NCBI GenBank assembly: GCA_963703555.1
Contig: CAVPEV010000021.1
Span: 38,573 to 102,572, forward strand
Origin: CAVPEV01 sp963703555
GTDB lineage: Bacteria; Actinomycetota; Actinomycetes; Actinomycetales; Cellulomonadaceae
Reading direction: 5' to 3'
Length of the DNA stretch: 64,000 bases
Below are positions 26,342 to 33,726 of the stretch, piece by piece; position 1 is the first letter of the stretch, and each line of letters opens with the position of its first letter. The notes under the pieces are model-generated. The model was given only the letters and a program-made list of their open reading frames with translations. It had not been told where the DNA came from and ran no database searches. The translations under genes were made by a program, and so were the position numbers.

Positions 26342-26992
26342 GTGCCCGGCCATGTCCCCACTCCGCCGACGCGCGCGGCCGGCCGTGTGGTCGTGCTGCT
26401 GTCCGGCGCCGGATCGAACCTGGCGGCACTGCTGCGCGCGCAGGATGACGCCGCGTGGGGTGCCCGCATCGTCGGGGTGGTCAGCGACCGGGCCGACGCG
26501 CGGGGCCTGGTGCTCGCCCGCGAGGCGGGCGTCCCCACCGCCGTCGTGGCGCCGGCCGACTTCGCCGACCGCACGGCCTGGGACGAGGCGCTCGCCACGA
26601 CGGTGGCGGTGTTCCACCCGGACCTCGTGGTCAGCGCCGGGTTCATGCGGATCCTCGGGCCGGCGGTGCTGGCGCGGTTCCCGGACCGGGTCCTCAACAC
26701 GCACCCGGCCCTGCTGCCGTCCTTCCCGGGAGCGCACGCGGTCCGCGACGCGCTCGCCTACGGGGTGGCGGTGACGGGCTGCACGGTGCACGTCGTCGAC
26801 GCCGGCGTGGACACGGGGCCGATCCTCGCGCAGGCCGCCGTCGAGGTGCGCCCAGACGACGACGAGGCGACCCTGCACGAACGGATCAAGGTCACCGAGC
26901 GTGCGCTGCTGGTGGACTGCGTGGGGCGGGCTGCCCGCCAGGGCGTGCGGGTCGTGGGCCGACGGGCGCTGACCGGGCTACCGGCCGGCTAG
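26342..26992 (+). CDS. purN: Phosphoribosylglycinamide formyltransferase
   Basis: About 216 residues. It transfers a formyl group from 10-formyl-tetrahydrofolate to GAR in step three of purine synthesis. The opening VVVLLSGAGSNLAALL, the catalytic region VSAGFMRILGP, the His-bearing HPALLPSFPGAHAVRDAL and the Asp in HVVDAGVDTGPIL are diagnostic. The start is uncertain by a few codons (26333 or 26342). Its stop at 26990-26992 overlaps the -10 box of the next transcription unit, which carries the purH riboswitch. Confidence 0.93.
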   Translation: MPGHVPTPPTRAAGRVVVLLSGAGSNLAALLRAQDDAAWGARIVGVVSDRADARGLVLAREAGVPTAVVAPADFADRTAWDEALATTVAVFHPDLVVSAGFMRILGPAVLARFPDRVLNTHPALLPSFPGAHAVRDALAYGVAVTGCTVHVVDAGVDTGPILAQAAVEVRPDDDEATLHERIKVTERALLVDCVGRAARQGVRVVGRRALTGLPAG

Positions 26993-26995
26993 ACT
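26990..26995 (+). promoter_or_regulatory. -10 box upstream of the purH ZTP riboswitch
   Basis: TAGACT overlaps the purN stop codon. Transcription would start near 27002, just at the riboswitch. The glyA riboswitch has a TAGGCT box at the same relative position (46909-46914). Confidence 0.5.
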
Positions 26996-26999
26996 CGGC

Positions 27000-27090
27000 A
27001 GCGGTCGCGACTGGCGCAGGTGGGCCGAACCACCGGGGAGCGGCCGGCACCACCCGCCGACGCGCCGTTCGCCTGGGCGCTGCGGTCCTC
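27000..27090 (+). ncRNA. ZTP (pfl) riboswitch controlling purH
   Basis: The segment CGCGACTGGCG, then CCACCGGGGAGCGG and, after a variable loop, CGCCTGGGCGC match the conserved core of the pfl motif, which binds ZMP/ZTP, signals of folate shortage. ZMP (AICAR) is the substrate of PurH, so activation by its own substrate makes sense. The same CGGTCGCGACTGGCG block opens the second copy before glyA at 46919. The purH start follows at 27131. Confidence 0.85.
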
Positions 27091-27130
27091 GACCCGTTCG
27101 ACGACCGATCCGGAAGGTGGCCCGCGAGCC

Positions 27131-28789
27131 ATGTCCTGTCCTGTGCCCTCCCCGTCCACCCGAACCGGCATCCCGGTCGCGGCTGCGAGCCCGGTCGACC
27201 CTACGGACCCGGCCACCCGCCGGCCGGTCCGCCGGGCCCTGGTCTCGGTCTACGACAAGACCGGTCTGGCCGACCTGGCCGTGGCGCTGCGCTACGCGGG
27301 CGTCGAGATTGTGTCCACCGGCTCCACCGCGGCAGCCGTCGCCGCCGCCGGCGTGCCGGTGACCCGGGTGGAGGACCTCACCGGGTTCCCCGAGTGCCTC
27401 GACGGGCGGGTGAAGACGCTGCACCCACGGGTGCACGCCGGGATCCTGGCGGACACTCGCCGGCCCGAGCACCTGGACCAGCTGCGCGACCTGGGCATCC
27501 AGCCCTTCGAGCTGGTCGTGGTCAACCTCTACCCGTTCAGCCGGACCGTGGCGTCCGGTGCCCCGGTGGACGAGTGCGTGGAGCAGATCGACATCGGCGG
27601 GCCGTCCATGGTGCGGGCTGCCGCGAAGAACCACCCGAGCGTGGCGGTCGTCGTCGACCCGGCGGCCTACCGGGAGGTAGCCGAGGCGGTCAGGGCCGGC
27701 GGCTTCACGCTCGCCCAGCGCGCTCGGCTCGCTGCCGAGGCGTTCGCCTGCACGGCTGCCTATGACGTCGCCGTCGCCACGTGGATGGCCTCGGCCCTCG
27801 CCCGGACGGACGAGGTCGACGGTCGTTCGACGGGCTTCCCGGCGTGGGTCGGCGCCGGCTGGCAGCGCGCGGGCGTGCTGCGCTACGGGGAGAACCCGCA
27901 CCAGCGGGCCGCCCTCTACGCCTCCCCCGGCGCGCCCGGCCTGGCCGGAGCGCGACAGCTGCACGGCAAGGCGATGAGCTACAACAACTACGTCGACGCG
28001 GATGCCGCGTGGCGCGCCGCGCACGACCACGCGGACCCTGCCGTCGCTGTGGTCAAGCACGCCAACCCTTGCGGGATCGCGGTGGGCACGGACGTGGCCG
28101 ACGCGCACGCCAAAGCCCACGCCTGCGACCCGCTGTCCGCCTACGGCGGCGTCGTGGCGGCCAACCGGGTGATCACCCGGGCCGCTGCCGAGCAGATCGC
28201 GCCGGTGTTCACCGAGGTGGTTCTCGCCCCTGGCTACGAGCCGGAGGCGCTGGAGATCCTGTCCCGGAAGAAGAACCTCCGGCTGCTCGTCGTCGACGAG
28301 GCCCCGCAGCCGCCCCAGCAGCTGCGCCAGATCAGCGGGGGCGTGCTCGTGCAGGACGTCGACCGGATCGACGCCCCCGGGGACGAACCCACGACCTGGC
28401 GGCTGGTCGCGGGGGAGCCGGCCGACGACGCCACCCTCGCCGACCTCGCCTTCGCCTGGCGGGCGGTCCGGGCGGTGCGCTCCAACGCGATCCTGCTGGC
28501 CCACGACGGCGCGTCCGTGGGGGTCGGGATGGGTCAGGTCAACCGGGTCGACTCCTGCCGGCTGGCGGTCGATCGGGCGAACGCCGAGGGTCAGGACCGG
28601 GCTCGCGGGTCGGTGGCCGCCTCGGACGCCTTCTTCCCGTTCGCCGACGGCTTGCAGGTCCTGCTCGATGCGGGGGTGCGGGCCGTGGTCCAGCCGGGCG
28701 GGTCGGTGCGGGACGACGAGGTGGTGGCCGCTGCCGCTGCCGCGGGGGTCGCCCTGTACCTCACCGGGACCCGGCACTTCGCGCACTGA
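27131..28789 (+). CDS. purH: Bifunctional AICAR formyltransferase / IMP cyclohydrolase
   Basis: 552 residues. It does the last two steps of IMP synthesis. The N-terminal MGS-type cyclohydrolase domain (about 37-170) has SVYDKTGLADLA, VSTGSTAA, DGRVKTLHPRVHAGIL and NLYPFSRTV. The C-terminal transferase domain has ENPHQRAALY, KAMSYNNYVDADAAWRA, VKHANPCGIA and SDAFFPFADGLQVL. The ATG at 27131 follows GGAAGG; the first 30 residues are a low-complexity extension. It is controlled by the preceding ZTP riboswitch. Confidence 0.96.
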   Translation: MSCPVPSPSTRTGIPVAAASPVDPTDPATRRPVRRALVSVYDKTGLADLAVALRYAGVEIVSTGSTAAAVAAAGVPVTRVEDLTGFPECLDGRVKTLHPRVHAGILADTRRPEHLDQLRDLGIQPFELVVVNLYPFSRTVASGAPVDECVEQIDIGGPSMVRAAAKNHPSVAVVVDPAAYREVAEAVRAGGFTLAQRARLAAEAFACTAAYDVAVATWMASALARTDEVDGRSTGFPAWVGAGWQRAGVLRYGENPHQRAALYASPGAPGLAGARQLHGKAMSYNNYVDADAAWRAAHDHADPAVAVVKHANPCGIAVGTDVADAHAKAHACDPLSAYGGVVAANRVITRAAAEQIAPVFTEVVLAPGYEPEALEILSRKKNLRLLVVDEAPQPPQQLRQISGGVLVQDVDRIDAPGDEPTTWRLVAGEPADDATLADLAFAWRAVRAVRSNAILLAHDGASVGVGMGQVNRVDSCRLAVDRANAEGQDRARGSVAASDAFFPFADGLQVLLDAGVRAVVQPGGSVRDDEVVAAAAAAGVALYLTGTRHFAH

Positions 28790-28820
28790 CGTCCCGGAGC
28801 GGCGACGGGTGGCGAGCCCG

Positions 28821-28895
28821 GCCGGTCGCCTGTCGGCGTCAGCTGTCGCCGGTCGCCTGTCGGCGTCAGCTGCGGCCGGTCGCCTGTCGGCGTCA
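28821..28895 (+). repeat. 27-bp tandem repeat after purH
   Basis: Three units at 28821, 28848 and 28875, each with the core GCCGGTCGCCTGTCGGCGTC, fill the gap between purH and the convergent oxidoreductase gene. No hairpin terminator of the usual kind is evident there. Confidence 0.85.
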
Positions 28896-28906
28896 GCCAA
28901 GACCCG

Positions 28907-30121
28907 TCACTCGTCGACGGCGCGCAGCGGGCGGGCGAGGTCGGTAACGGCGACGCGGTCGACCCGTGGCAGCGTGGCGCCGGTGAACAGCCGTCGGGCC
29001 GCGGCCCCGTCGCGCGGCCGGTCGACCACGAGGACCGCCACGGCCCTGTCCGCCGCGAACCACACGGCCGACCACCCGTCCGTCCCGGTGGGGTCGCCCC
29101 GGAGCACCACGTCGTCGCCGTCGGGGATGCCGAACAGCGCCAGCTCGTGCCCGAGCTGGGTGGAGAACACGTAGGGCGCCAGGTCCTCCGCCGGTCCGGG
29201 CACACCGAGCAGACCGCGCACCGCAGTCTCCGGGCCGCGCAGTGCGGTGTCCCAGTGACCGCCCGGGACCCAGCCGTGCCGCGCCGACCGTCGCCGGGCC
29301 GCATCGCCGACCACCCGGACGTGGACGGGGCCGTCGAGCGGCGCCCATCGTTCGTCCACCCGGACGTGGCCGTCGGCGTCCGCCGCGAGCGCATCGCCCA
29401 GCCACCCCGTGGCCGGTCGTGCCCCCACGGCGGCGAGCACGGCGTCCGCGGGCAGCGCGGTGCCGTCGGCCAGGGCCACACCGTCCTGTCGCACGGCCGC
29501 AACCCGCACTCCGGTGAGCAGTCGCACGCCCGCGGCCGGGTACCACGGCGCGGTGAGCCGGCCGAGGTCGCCGAGCGCACCAGCCAGTGGGTGGGCTGCC
29601 TCGACGACGGTCACCTGCACGCCGGTCCGCGCCGCGACCCCGGCCACCTCGGCCCCGATCCAGCCCGCTCCCACGACGACGAGCCGTGCCCCGGGGCGCA
29701 GCCGGTCGCGCAGCGCGGCCGCGTCGGCGGCCGTGTGCAGGGACAGCGCGGCAGGCCACGGGCGCACGGCGTGGGAGCCGGAGGCCACGACGAGCGCCTC
29801 GGCGCGCAGTGTCCGGCGGTCGGTGTGCACCGTGGCGCCGTCGCCGTCGAGGGACAGGGTCCGGGCGGGCTCGTCCAGCCGGACCTCGTCGGCGAGGTCC
29901 GCCAGGTCGAGGCCGAGGTCATCGGCCAGCCAAACGGGCTCCGGCCGGTCGAGCAGGTGCTTGGACAGCGGCGGCCGGTCGTAGGGGGGCAGCCCCTCGG
30001 CGCCGAGCACGCTGACCCGCCCGGTGAACCCTTCGGCACGCAGGGCCGCGACGGTCCGGGCGCCGGCCAGCCCGGCGCCGACGACGAGCACGGAGCGGGG
30101 GCGTCGGGAGGTCTCGGGCAT
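28907..30121 (-). CDS. FAD-dependent NAD(P)H oxidoreductase (ferredoxin reductase type)
   Basis: 404 residues. The N-terminal FAD-binding motif is VLVVGAGLAGARTVAALR. PPYDRPPLSKHLL is characteristic of ferredoxin reductases of the rubredoxin/putidaredoxin type. The NAD(P) site reads LVVVGAGWIGAEVAGVAA, followed by VHVRVVGDAARR (FAD contact) and the C-terminal dimer domain with PYVFSTQLGHELALFG. Its electron partner is not in the window. The ATG at 30119-30121 is chosen because the FAD motif follows at once; its start faces the DUF3017 gene. The frame could extend upstream, but there it would overlap that gene. Confidence 0.88.
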   Translation of the reverse strand: MPETSRRPRSVLVVGAGLAGARTVAALRAEGFTGRVSVLGAEGLPPYDRPPLSKHLLDRPEPVWLADDLGLDLADLADEVRLDEPARTLSLDGDGATVHTDRRTLRAEALVVASGSHAVRPWPAALSLHTAADAAALRDRLRPGARLVVVGAGWIGAEVAGVAARTGVQVTVVEAAHPLAGALGDLGRLTAPWYPAAGVRLLTGVRVAAVRQDGVALADGTALPADAVLAAVGARPATGWLGDALAADADGHVRVDERWAPLDGPVHVRVVGDAARRRSARHGWVPGGHWDTALRGPETAVRGLLGVPGPAEDLAPYVFSTQLGHELALFGIPDGDDVVLRGDPTGTDGWSAVWFAADRAVAVLVVDRPRDGAAARRLFTGATLPRVDRVAVTDLARPLRAVDE

Positions 30122-30167
30122 GGCCGGTAGTCTGCCCGGTGCACGGTGGTCCCGGAGGAGGTGGCTC

Positions 30168-30593
30168 GTGCCGAGCTCGCCCGAGCTGCTCCCGCAGGGG
30201 TCCCCCGATTCGCCCGAGGTGTCCCCGCAGGGGTCCCCCGATTCGCCCGAGGTGCCCCCCGATTCGCCCGAGGTGCTCCCGGAGGTACCCCCGGAGGAGC
30301 GTCCGCTCGACCCGCGGGCGATCGCCCGCGCCTCGTTGGCCGCTGGGCGCAACGCCTCGCTGTGGGTGGTGGCCGGTGCCGTGGCTGCCCTGGTGGTGAT
30401 CACGCTCACGGTGGGGGGCACCGCCGGGGCGTCGGGCCTCGCGCTGCTGCTCGCCGTCTGCGCCATCGCCCGTGTCCTGTGGCCGGGGCGCGGGCCGGTG
30501 GCGCTGGCCGTGCGCTCCCGCGGTGTGGACGTGGCGGTGCTGGCCGTCCTCGCGATCGGCCTCGGTGTGCTGTCCCAGACGATCCCGGACTGA
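30168..30593 (+). CDS. DUF3017 membrane protein
   Basis: 141 residues. An N-terminal half made of repeated Ser-Pro-Asp-Ser-Pro-Glu-Val units is followed by three hydrophobic helices (about 60-140) ending VAVLAVLAIGLGVLSQTIPD. The hydrophobic part fits DUF3017, a small actinobacterial membrane family often found near purH and folD. The role is unknown. The GTG at 30168 follows GGAGGAGG by 7 nt, which fixes the start. The DNA of the N-terminus is repetitive (GTCCCCCGATTCGCCCGAGG units). Confidence 0.75.
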   Translation: MPSSPELLPQGSPDSPEVSPQGSPDSPEVPPDSPEVLPEVPPEERPLDPRAIARASLAAGRNASLWVVAGAVAALVVITLTVGGTAGASGLALLLAVCAIARVLWPGRGPVALAVRSRGVDVAVLAVLAIGLGVLSQTIPD

Positions 30594-30712
30594 CCGACCG
30601 CGGCCGGCCACCTGTCCCTGGACCGGACGGCCCGCCTGGTCGTCCGGGCGTTGCGCGCCGGACCCGGGGTAGCGCCTGGGTGGGCGGGTGCGCGGTAGCG
30701 GGTTCGGTCGCC

Positions 30713-31714
30713 TCAGTCCTGGCTGGGGCCCTGGCTCGCGGTCGGGGAGTCGGGGGCGGGCCCGCCGTCGTCCGGAGCGTCGAGGTCGTCGTCGAGGTCG
30801 TCGTCGTCCACCGCCGGCGGGGTCGTGAACCCGAGGTGCACGACGGCGGCCAGCAGGGCTCCCACCAGGGGTGCGACCCAGAACGCCCACAGCTGGGAGA
30901 TGGCCCAGCCACCGGTGAGCACCGCCGTGGCCGTGGCCCGCGCAGGGTTCACCGCGCCGTTCGTCAGGGGCAGGGTCACGAGGACGACGAGGGTGTACGC
31001 CGCACCGACGACTGCAGGCGCCGGGAACGATCCGGCCCGTCGGCCGGTCACCGCCAGCGTGACCCCGACGAGGACTGCAGCCGCGACCGCCTCGAGGAGG
31101 AAGCCCTGCGGCCACAGACCCAGCTGGACCTGCTGGCTGGACGCCGTCCACAACGGGGAGTGCGTGCCGTAGCCGTTCGTGACCGAGGCGAAGAACGTCC
31201 GGAGGCTGCCGTCCTGGCTGGCCAGGGCCGGCAGGCCGGGCGGCACCGTGATGAACAGCAGCGCCGCGGCGACGAGCCCGCCGAGTACCTGCGCCACCCA
31301 GTACGGCAGCAGGTCCCGCCACGGCCGGCGGCCCACGACGACCGCGCCCAGCGTCACCGCGGGGTTGAAGTGCCCGCCGGACACGCGGCCGAACGCGGCG
31401 GTGCTCACCGCGAGGCCGAGCCCGAAGGCCAGGGCGATGCCGAGGTGGCCCAGCTGCCAGAGGTTCCCGTACAGCGCCGCTCCGACGCCCGCGAGCACGA
31501 CGACGAAGGTGCCGGCAGCCTCCGCGGCGAGCCGGACCCCGAGCCCGGGGGCGCGGTACGAGGCGCCGGGCTCGGGCGGGCTGTCCAGGTCGGTGCCGGC
31601 CACGCCGTCCAGGTCGGTGCCGGCCACGCCGCCCGGCTCGGCGCCCGCCACGGTGCGTGGGTCCGCCTGGTCGCGAGGTGCCCGGCGTGCGGCATCACGG
31701 TTGTCGAAGGTCAT
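30713..31714 (-). CDS. Aquaporin / MIP-family channel with extended ends
   Basis: 333 residues, longer than the usual 230-250. The two pore motifs are SGGHFNPAVTLG and NGAVNPARATA, with six transmembrane helices between residues about 60 and 305. The N-terminal tail (about 55 residues) contains two copies of GVAGTDLD; the C-terminal tail is very acidic (DDDDLDDDLDAPDD). Glycerol- and water-selective types cannot be separated safely. The ATG at 31712-31714 has GAGAGGA 6 nt upstream. It is divergent from icd. Confidence 0.88.
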   Translation of the reverse strand: MTFDNRDAARRAPRDQADPRTVAGAEPGGVAGTDLDGVAGTDLDSPPEPGASYRAPGLGVRLAAEAAGTFVVVLAGVGAALYGNLWQLGHLGIALAFGLGLAVSTAAFGRVSGGHFNPAVTLGAVVVGRRPWRDLLPYWVAQVLGGLVAAALLFITVPPGLPALASQDGSLRTFFASVTNGYGTHSPLWTASSQQVQLGLWPQGFLLEAVAAAVLVGVTLAVTGRRAGSFPAPAVVGAAYTLVVLVTLPLTNGAVNPARATATAVLTGGWAISQLWAFWVAPLVGALLAAVVHLGFTTPPAVDDDDLDDDLDAPDDGGPAPDSPTASQGPSQD

Positions 31715-32058
31715 GATCGTCCTCTCGTCGTTCGTGTCGTGCTCGCCGCCTCGGTCGCCCGGGGCGAAAGCCGGAGTGCCGGGCTGGTCCCGGCCCGGGG
31801 CGGGGGGGTCGTGCGCCGGCCCGGGCTCCTGGCCCAGGATCCCAGCCCAGGGACCTCGGTGCGGGTCCTCGCCCAGGGGTCCTCGCCCAGGGGTCCTCGC
31901 CCAGGGTGCCAGCGGTGGCTGTGCGCCACACCTCGGCCGGGTTGCGCAGGGGTGGTGTCGCCGTGTTCCGGAGCCGGTGTCTTGATGTCGAGTAACCTGT
32001 GCCGGCGACCCGGCCGATCCGCCGGAGGCCCGCTCATCCCGCACAGGAGAGGCCTGGA
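31715..32058. other. Divergent control region between aquaporin and icd
   Basis: It contains three tandem copies of a 14-bp unit (GGGTCCTCGCCCAG, about 31863-31904), and two similar CCTGGCCCAG-type sequences nearby, of unknown role. A TAACCT box at 31993-31998 is a possible icd -10 site, about 60 bp before the start. I see no gene here. Confidence 0.5.
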
Positions 32059-33276
32059 ATGGCGAAGATCACAGTCCGTGGACCGGTCGTCGAGCTCGAC
32101 GGCGACGAGATGACCCGGATCATCTGGCACTCCATCAAGGACCGGCTGATCCTGCCGTACCTGGACGTCGACCTGCGCTACTACGACCTGTCCATCGAAA
32201 ACCGGGACGCCACAGGCGACCAGGTCACCGTGGACGCCGCGAACGCCATCAAGGAGCACGGTGTCGGGGTGAAGTGCGCCACGATCACTCCGGACGAGGC
32301 CCGCGTGGCGGAGTTCGGCCTCAAGCAGATGTGGCGCTCGCCGAACGGCACCATCCGCAACATCCTCGGCGGGGTGGTGTTCCGTGAGCCGATCATCATC
32401 TCGAACGTGCCGCGCCTGGTGCCCGGCTGGACGAAGCCGATCGTCATCGGCCGCCATGCGCACGGCGACCAGTACAAGGCCACGGACGTGAAGATCCCCG
32501 GCGCCGGGACCGTCACCCTCACCTACACCCCGGCCGACGGCTCCGCGCCGATGGAGCTGGAGGTCGTGCGCATGCCTGAGGAGGGCGGTGTGGCGATGGC
32601 GATGTACAACTTCAACGAGTCGATCCGCGACTTTGCGCGCGCCTCGTTCTCCTACGGGCTGAAGCGTGGCTACCCGGTCTACCTGTCGACCAAGAACACG
32701 ATCCTCAAGGCGTACGACGGACAGTTCAAGGACCTGTTCGCCGAGGTCTTCGAGGCCGAGTTCGCCGAGCAGTTCGCCGCCGCCGGACTGACCTACGAGC
32801 ACCGCCTCATCGACGACATGGTCGCCTCTGCGATGAAGTGGGAGGGCGGCTACGTCTGGGCGTGCAAGAACTACGACGGCGACGTGCAGTCCGACACGGT
32901 CGCGCAGGGCTTCGGCTCGCTCGGTCTGATGACGAGCATCCTGATGACCCCCGACGGGCGCACCGTCGAGGCCGAGGCCGCGCACGGGACCGTCACCCGG
33001 CACTACCGCCAGCACCAGCAGGGCAAGCCGACCTCGACGAACCCCATCGCGTCGATCTTCGCGTGGACCGGCGGCCTGAAGCACCGCGGCGAGCTGGACG
33101 GCACCCCCGAGGTCGTCGGCTTCGCCGAGACGCTCGAGCAGGTGGTCGTGTCCACGGTCGAGTCCGGCCGGATGACCAAGGACCTGGCCCTGCTGGTGGG
33201 CCCGGAGCAGCCGTGGCAGACGACGGAGGAGTTCCTGGCGACCCTCGACGAGAACCTCGCCGCCCGGCTCGGCTGA
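32059..33276 (+). CDS. icd: NADP-dependent isocitrate dehydrogenase
   Basis: 405 residues of the homodimeric eukaryotic-like type (about 400, unlike the monomeric 740-residue form). It opens VVELDGDEMTRIIWHSIKD. SPNGTIRNILGG and RHAHGDQYKATD are the substrate-binding parts. The metal- and cofactor-binding stretch is KNYDGDVQSDTVAQG and the adenine-binding motif EAAHGTVTRHYRQHQ. It oxidises isocitrate to 2-oxoglutarate with NADP. AGGAGAGG precedes the ATG at 32059. It is followed 5 bp later by a small DUF167 gene. Confidence 0.96.
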   Translation: MAKITVRGPVVELDGDEMTRIIWHSIKDRLILPYLDVDLRYYDLSIENRDATGDQVTVDAANAIKEHGVGVKCATITPDEARVAEFGLKQMWRSPNGTIRNILGGVVFREPIIISNVPRLVPGWTKPIVIGRHAHGDQYKATDVKIPGAGTVTLTYTPADGSAPMELEVVRMPEEGGVAMAMYNFNESIRDFARASFSYGLKRGYPVYLSTKNTILKAYDGQFKDLFAEVFEAEFAEQFAAAGLTYEHRLIDDMVASAMKWEGGYVWACKNYDGDVQSDTVAQGFGSLGLMTSILMTPDGRTVEAEAAHGTVTRHYRQHQQGKPTSTNPIASIFAWTGGLKHRGELDGTPEVVGFAETLEQVVVSTVESGRMTKDLALLVGPEQPWQTTEEFLATLDENLAARLG

Positions 33277-33281
33277 CCGGC

Positions 33282-33566
33282 GTGCTGGTCGCGGTCCGGG
33301 TGCGCCCGGGGACGTCGCGGACGCGGGTGGGCGGTCGCCACGGCGACCGGTTGGTGGTCGCGGTCCCGGCGCGGGCGGTCGACGGCGCGGCGACCGAGGC
33401 GGCCCTCGTGGCGCTCGCGGAGGCTCTCGGCGTGCGTCGGCGTCACCTGAGACTGGTCTCCGGCGCGACCAGCCGGGACAAGCTCGTGGAGATCGACCCG
33501 GACGTGGTCGCCGCCGACGCCGGGCTCGCCGAGCGGGTGGAGGTGCTGCGCGGCCGCCCGGGCTGA
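33282..33566 (+). CDS. DUF167 (UPF0235/YggU) protein
   Basis: 94 residues. The family pattern RVRPGTSRTRVGG, VAVPARAVDGAATEAAL and the closing LVSGATSRDKLVEID are clear. YggU-type proteins are small alpha/beta proteins without assigned function. The GTG start at 33282 lies just after the icd stop, so it is probably co-translated with icd. Confidence 0.85.
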   Translation: MLVAVRVRPGTSRTRVGGRHGDRLVVAVPARAVDGAATEAALVALAEALGVRRRHLRLVSGATSRDKLVEIDPDVVAADAGLAERVEVLRGRPG

Positions 33567-33644
33567 CCTGCCCAGTCCGGCATGCCTTGCGGGCCTGGGC
33601 TGACCGGACGACCCGGGTCGCCCCGACCGGACTGCCCGGAACTC

Positions 33645-33673
33645 TTGCTGCAAGTTGCTGCAATCCGATACCG
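33645..33673 (+). promoter_or_regulatory. Pullulanase promoter with TTGCTGCAA direct repeats (MalR-like site)
   Basis: TTGCTGCAA occurs twice in tandem (33645-33653 and 33655-33663). A -35 TTGCTG (33645-33650) and a -10 GATACC (33668-33673) are 17 bp apart. CTGCAAG/CTTGCAG repeats near the -35 box are the known sites of the maltose regulator in Streptomyces amylase promoters, so control by starch-derived sugars is likely. Confidence 0.5.
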
Positions 33674-33726
33674 TCGCGACGACCGACAGCAGACCGCACA
33701 GTGGCGTGCGGGACGGAGGAACCGGG

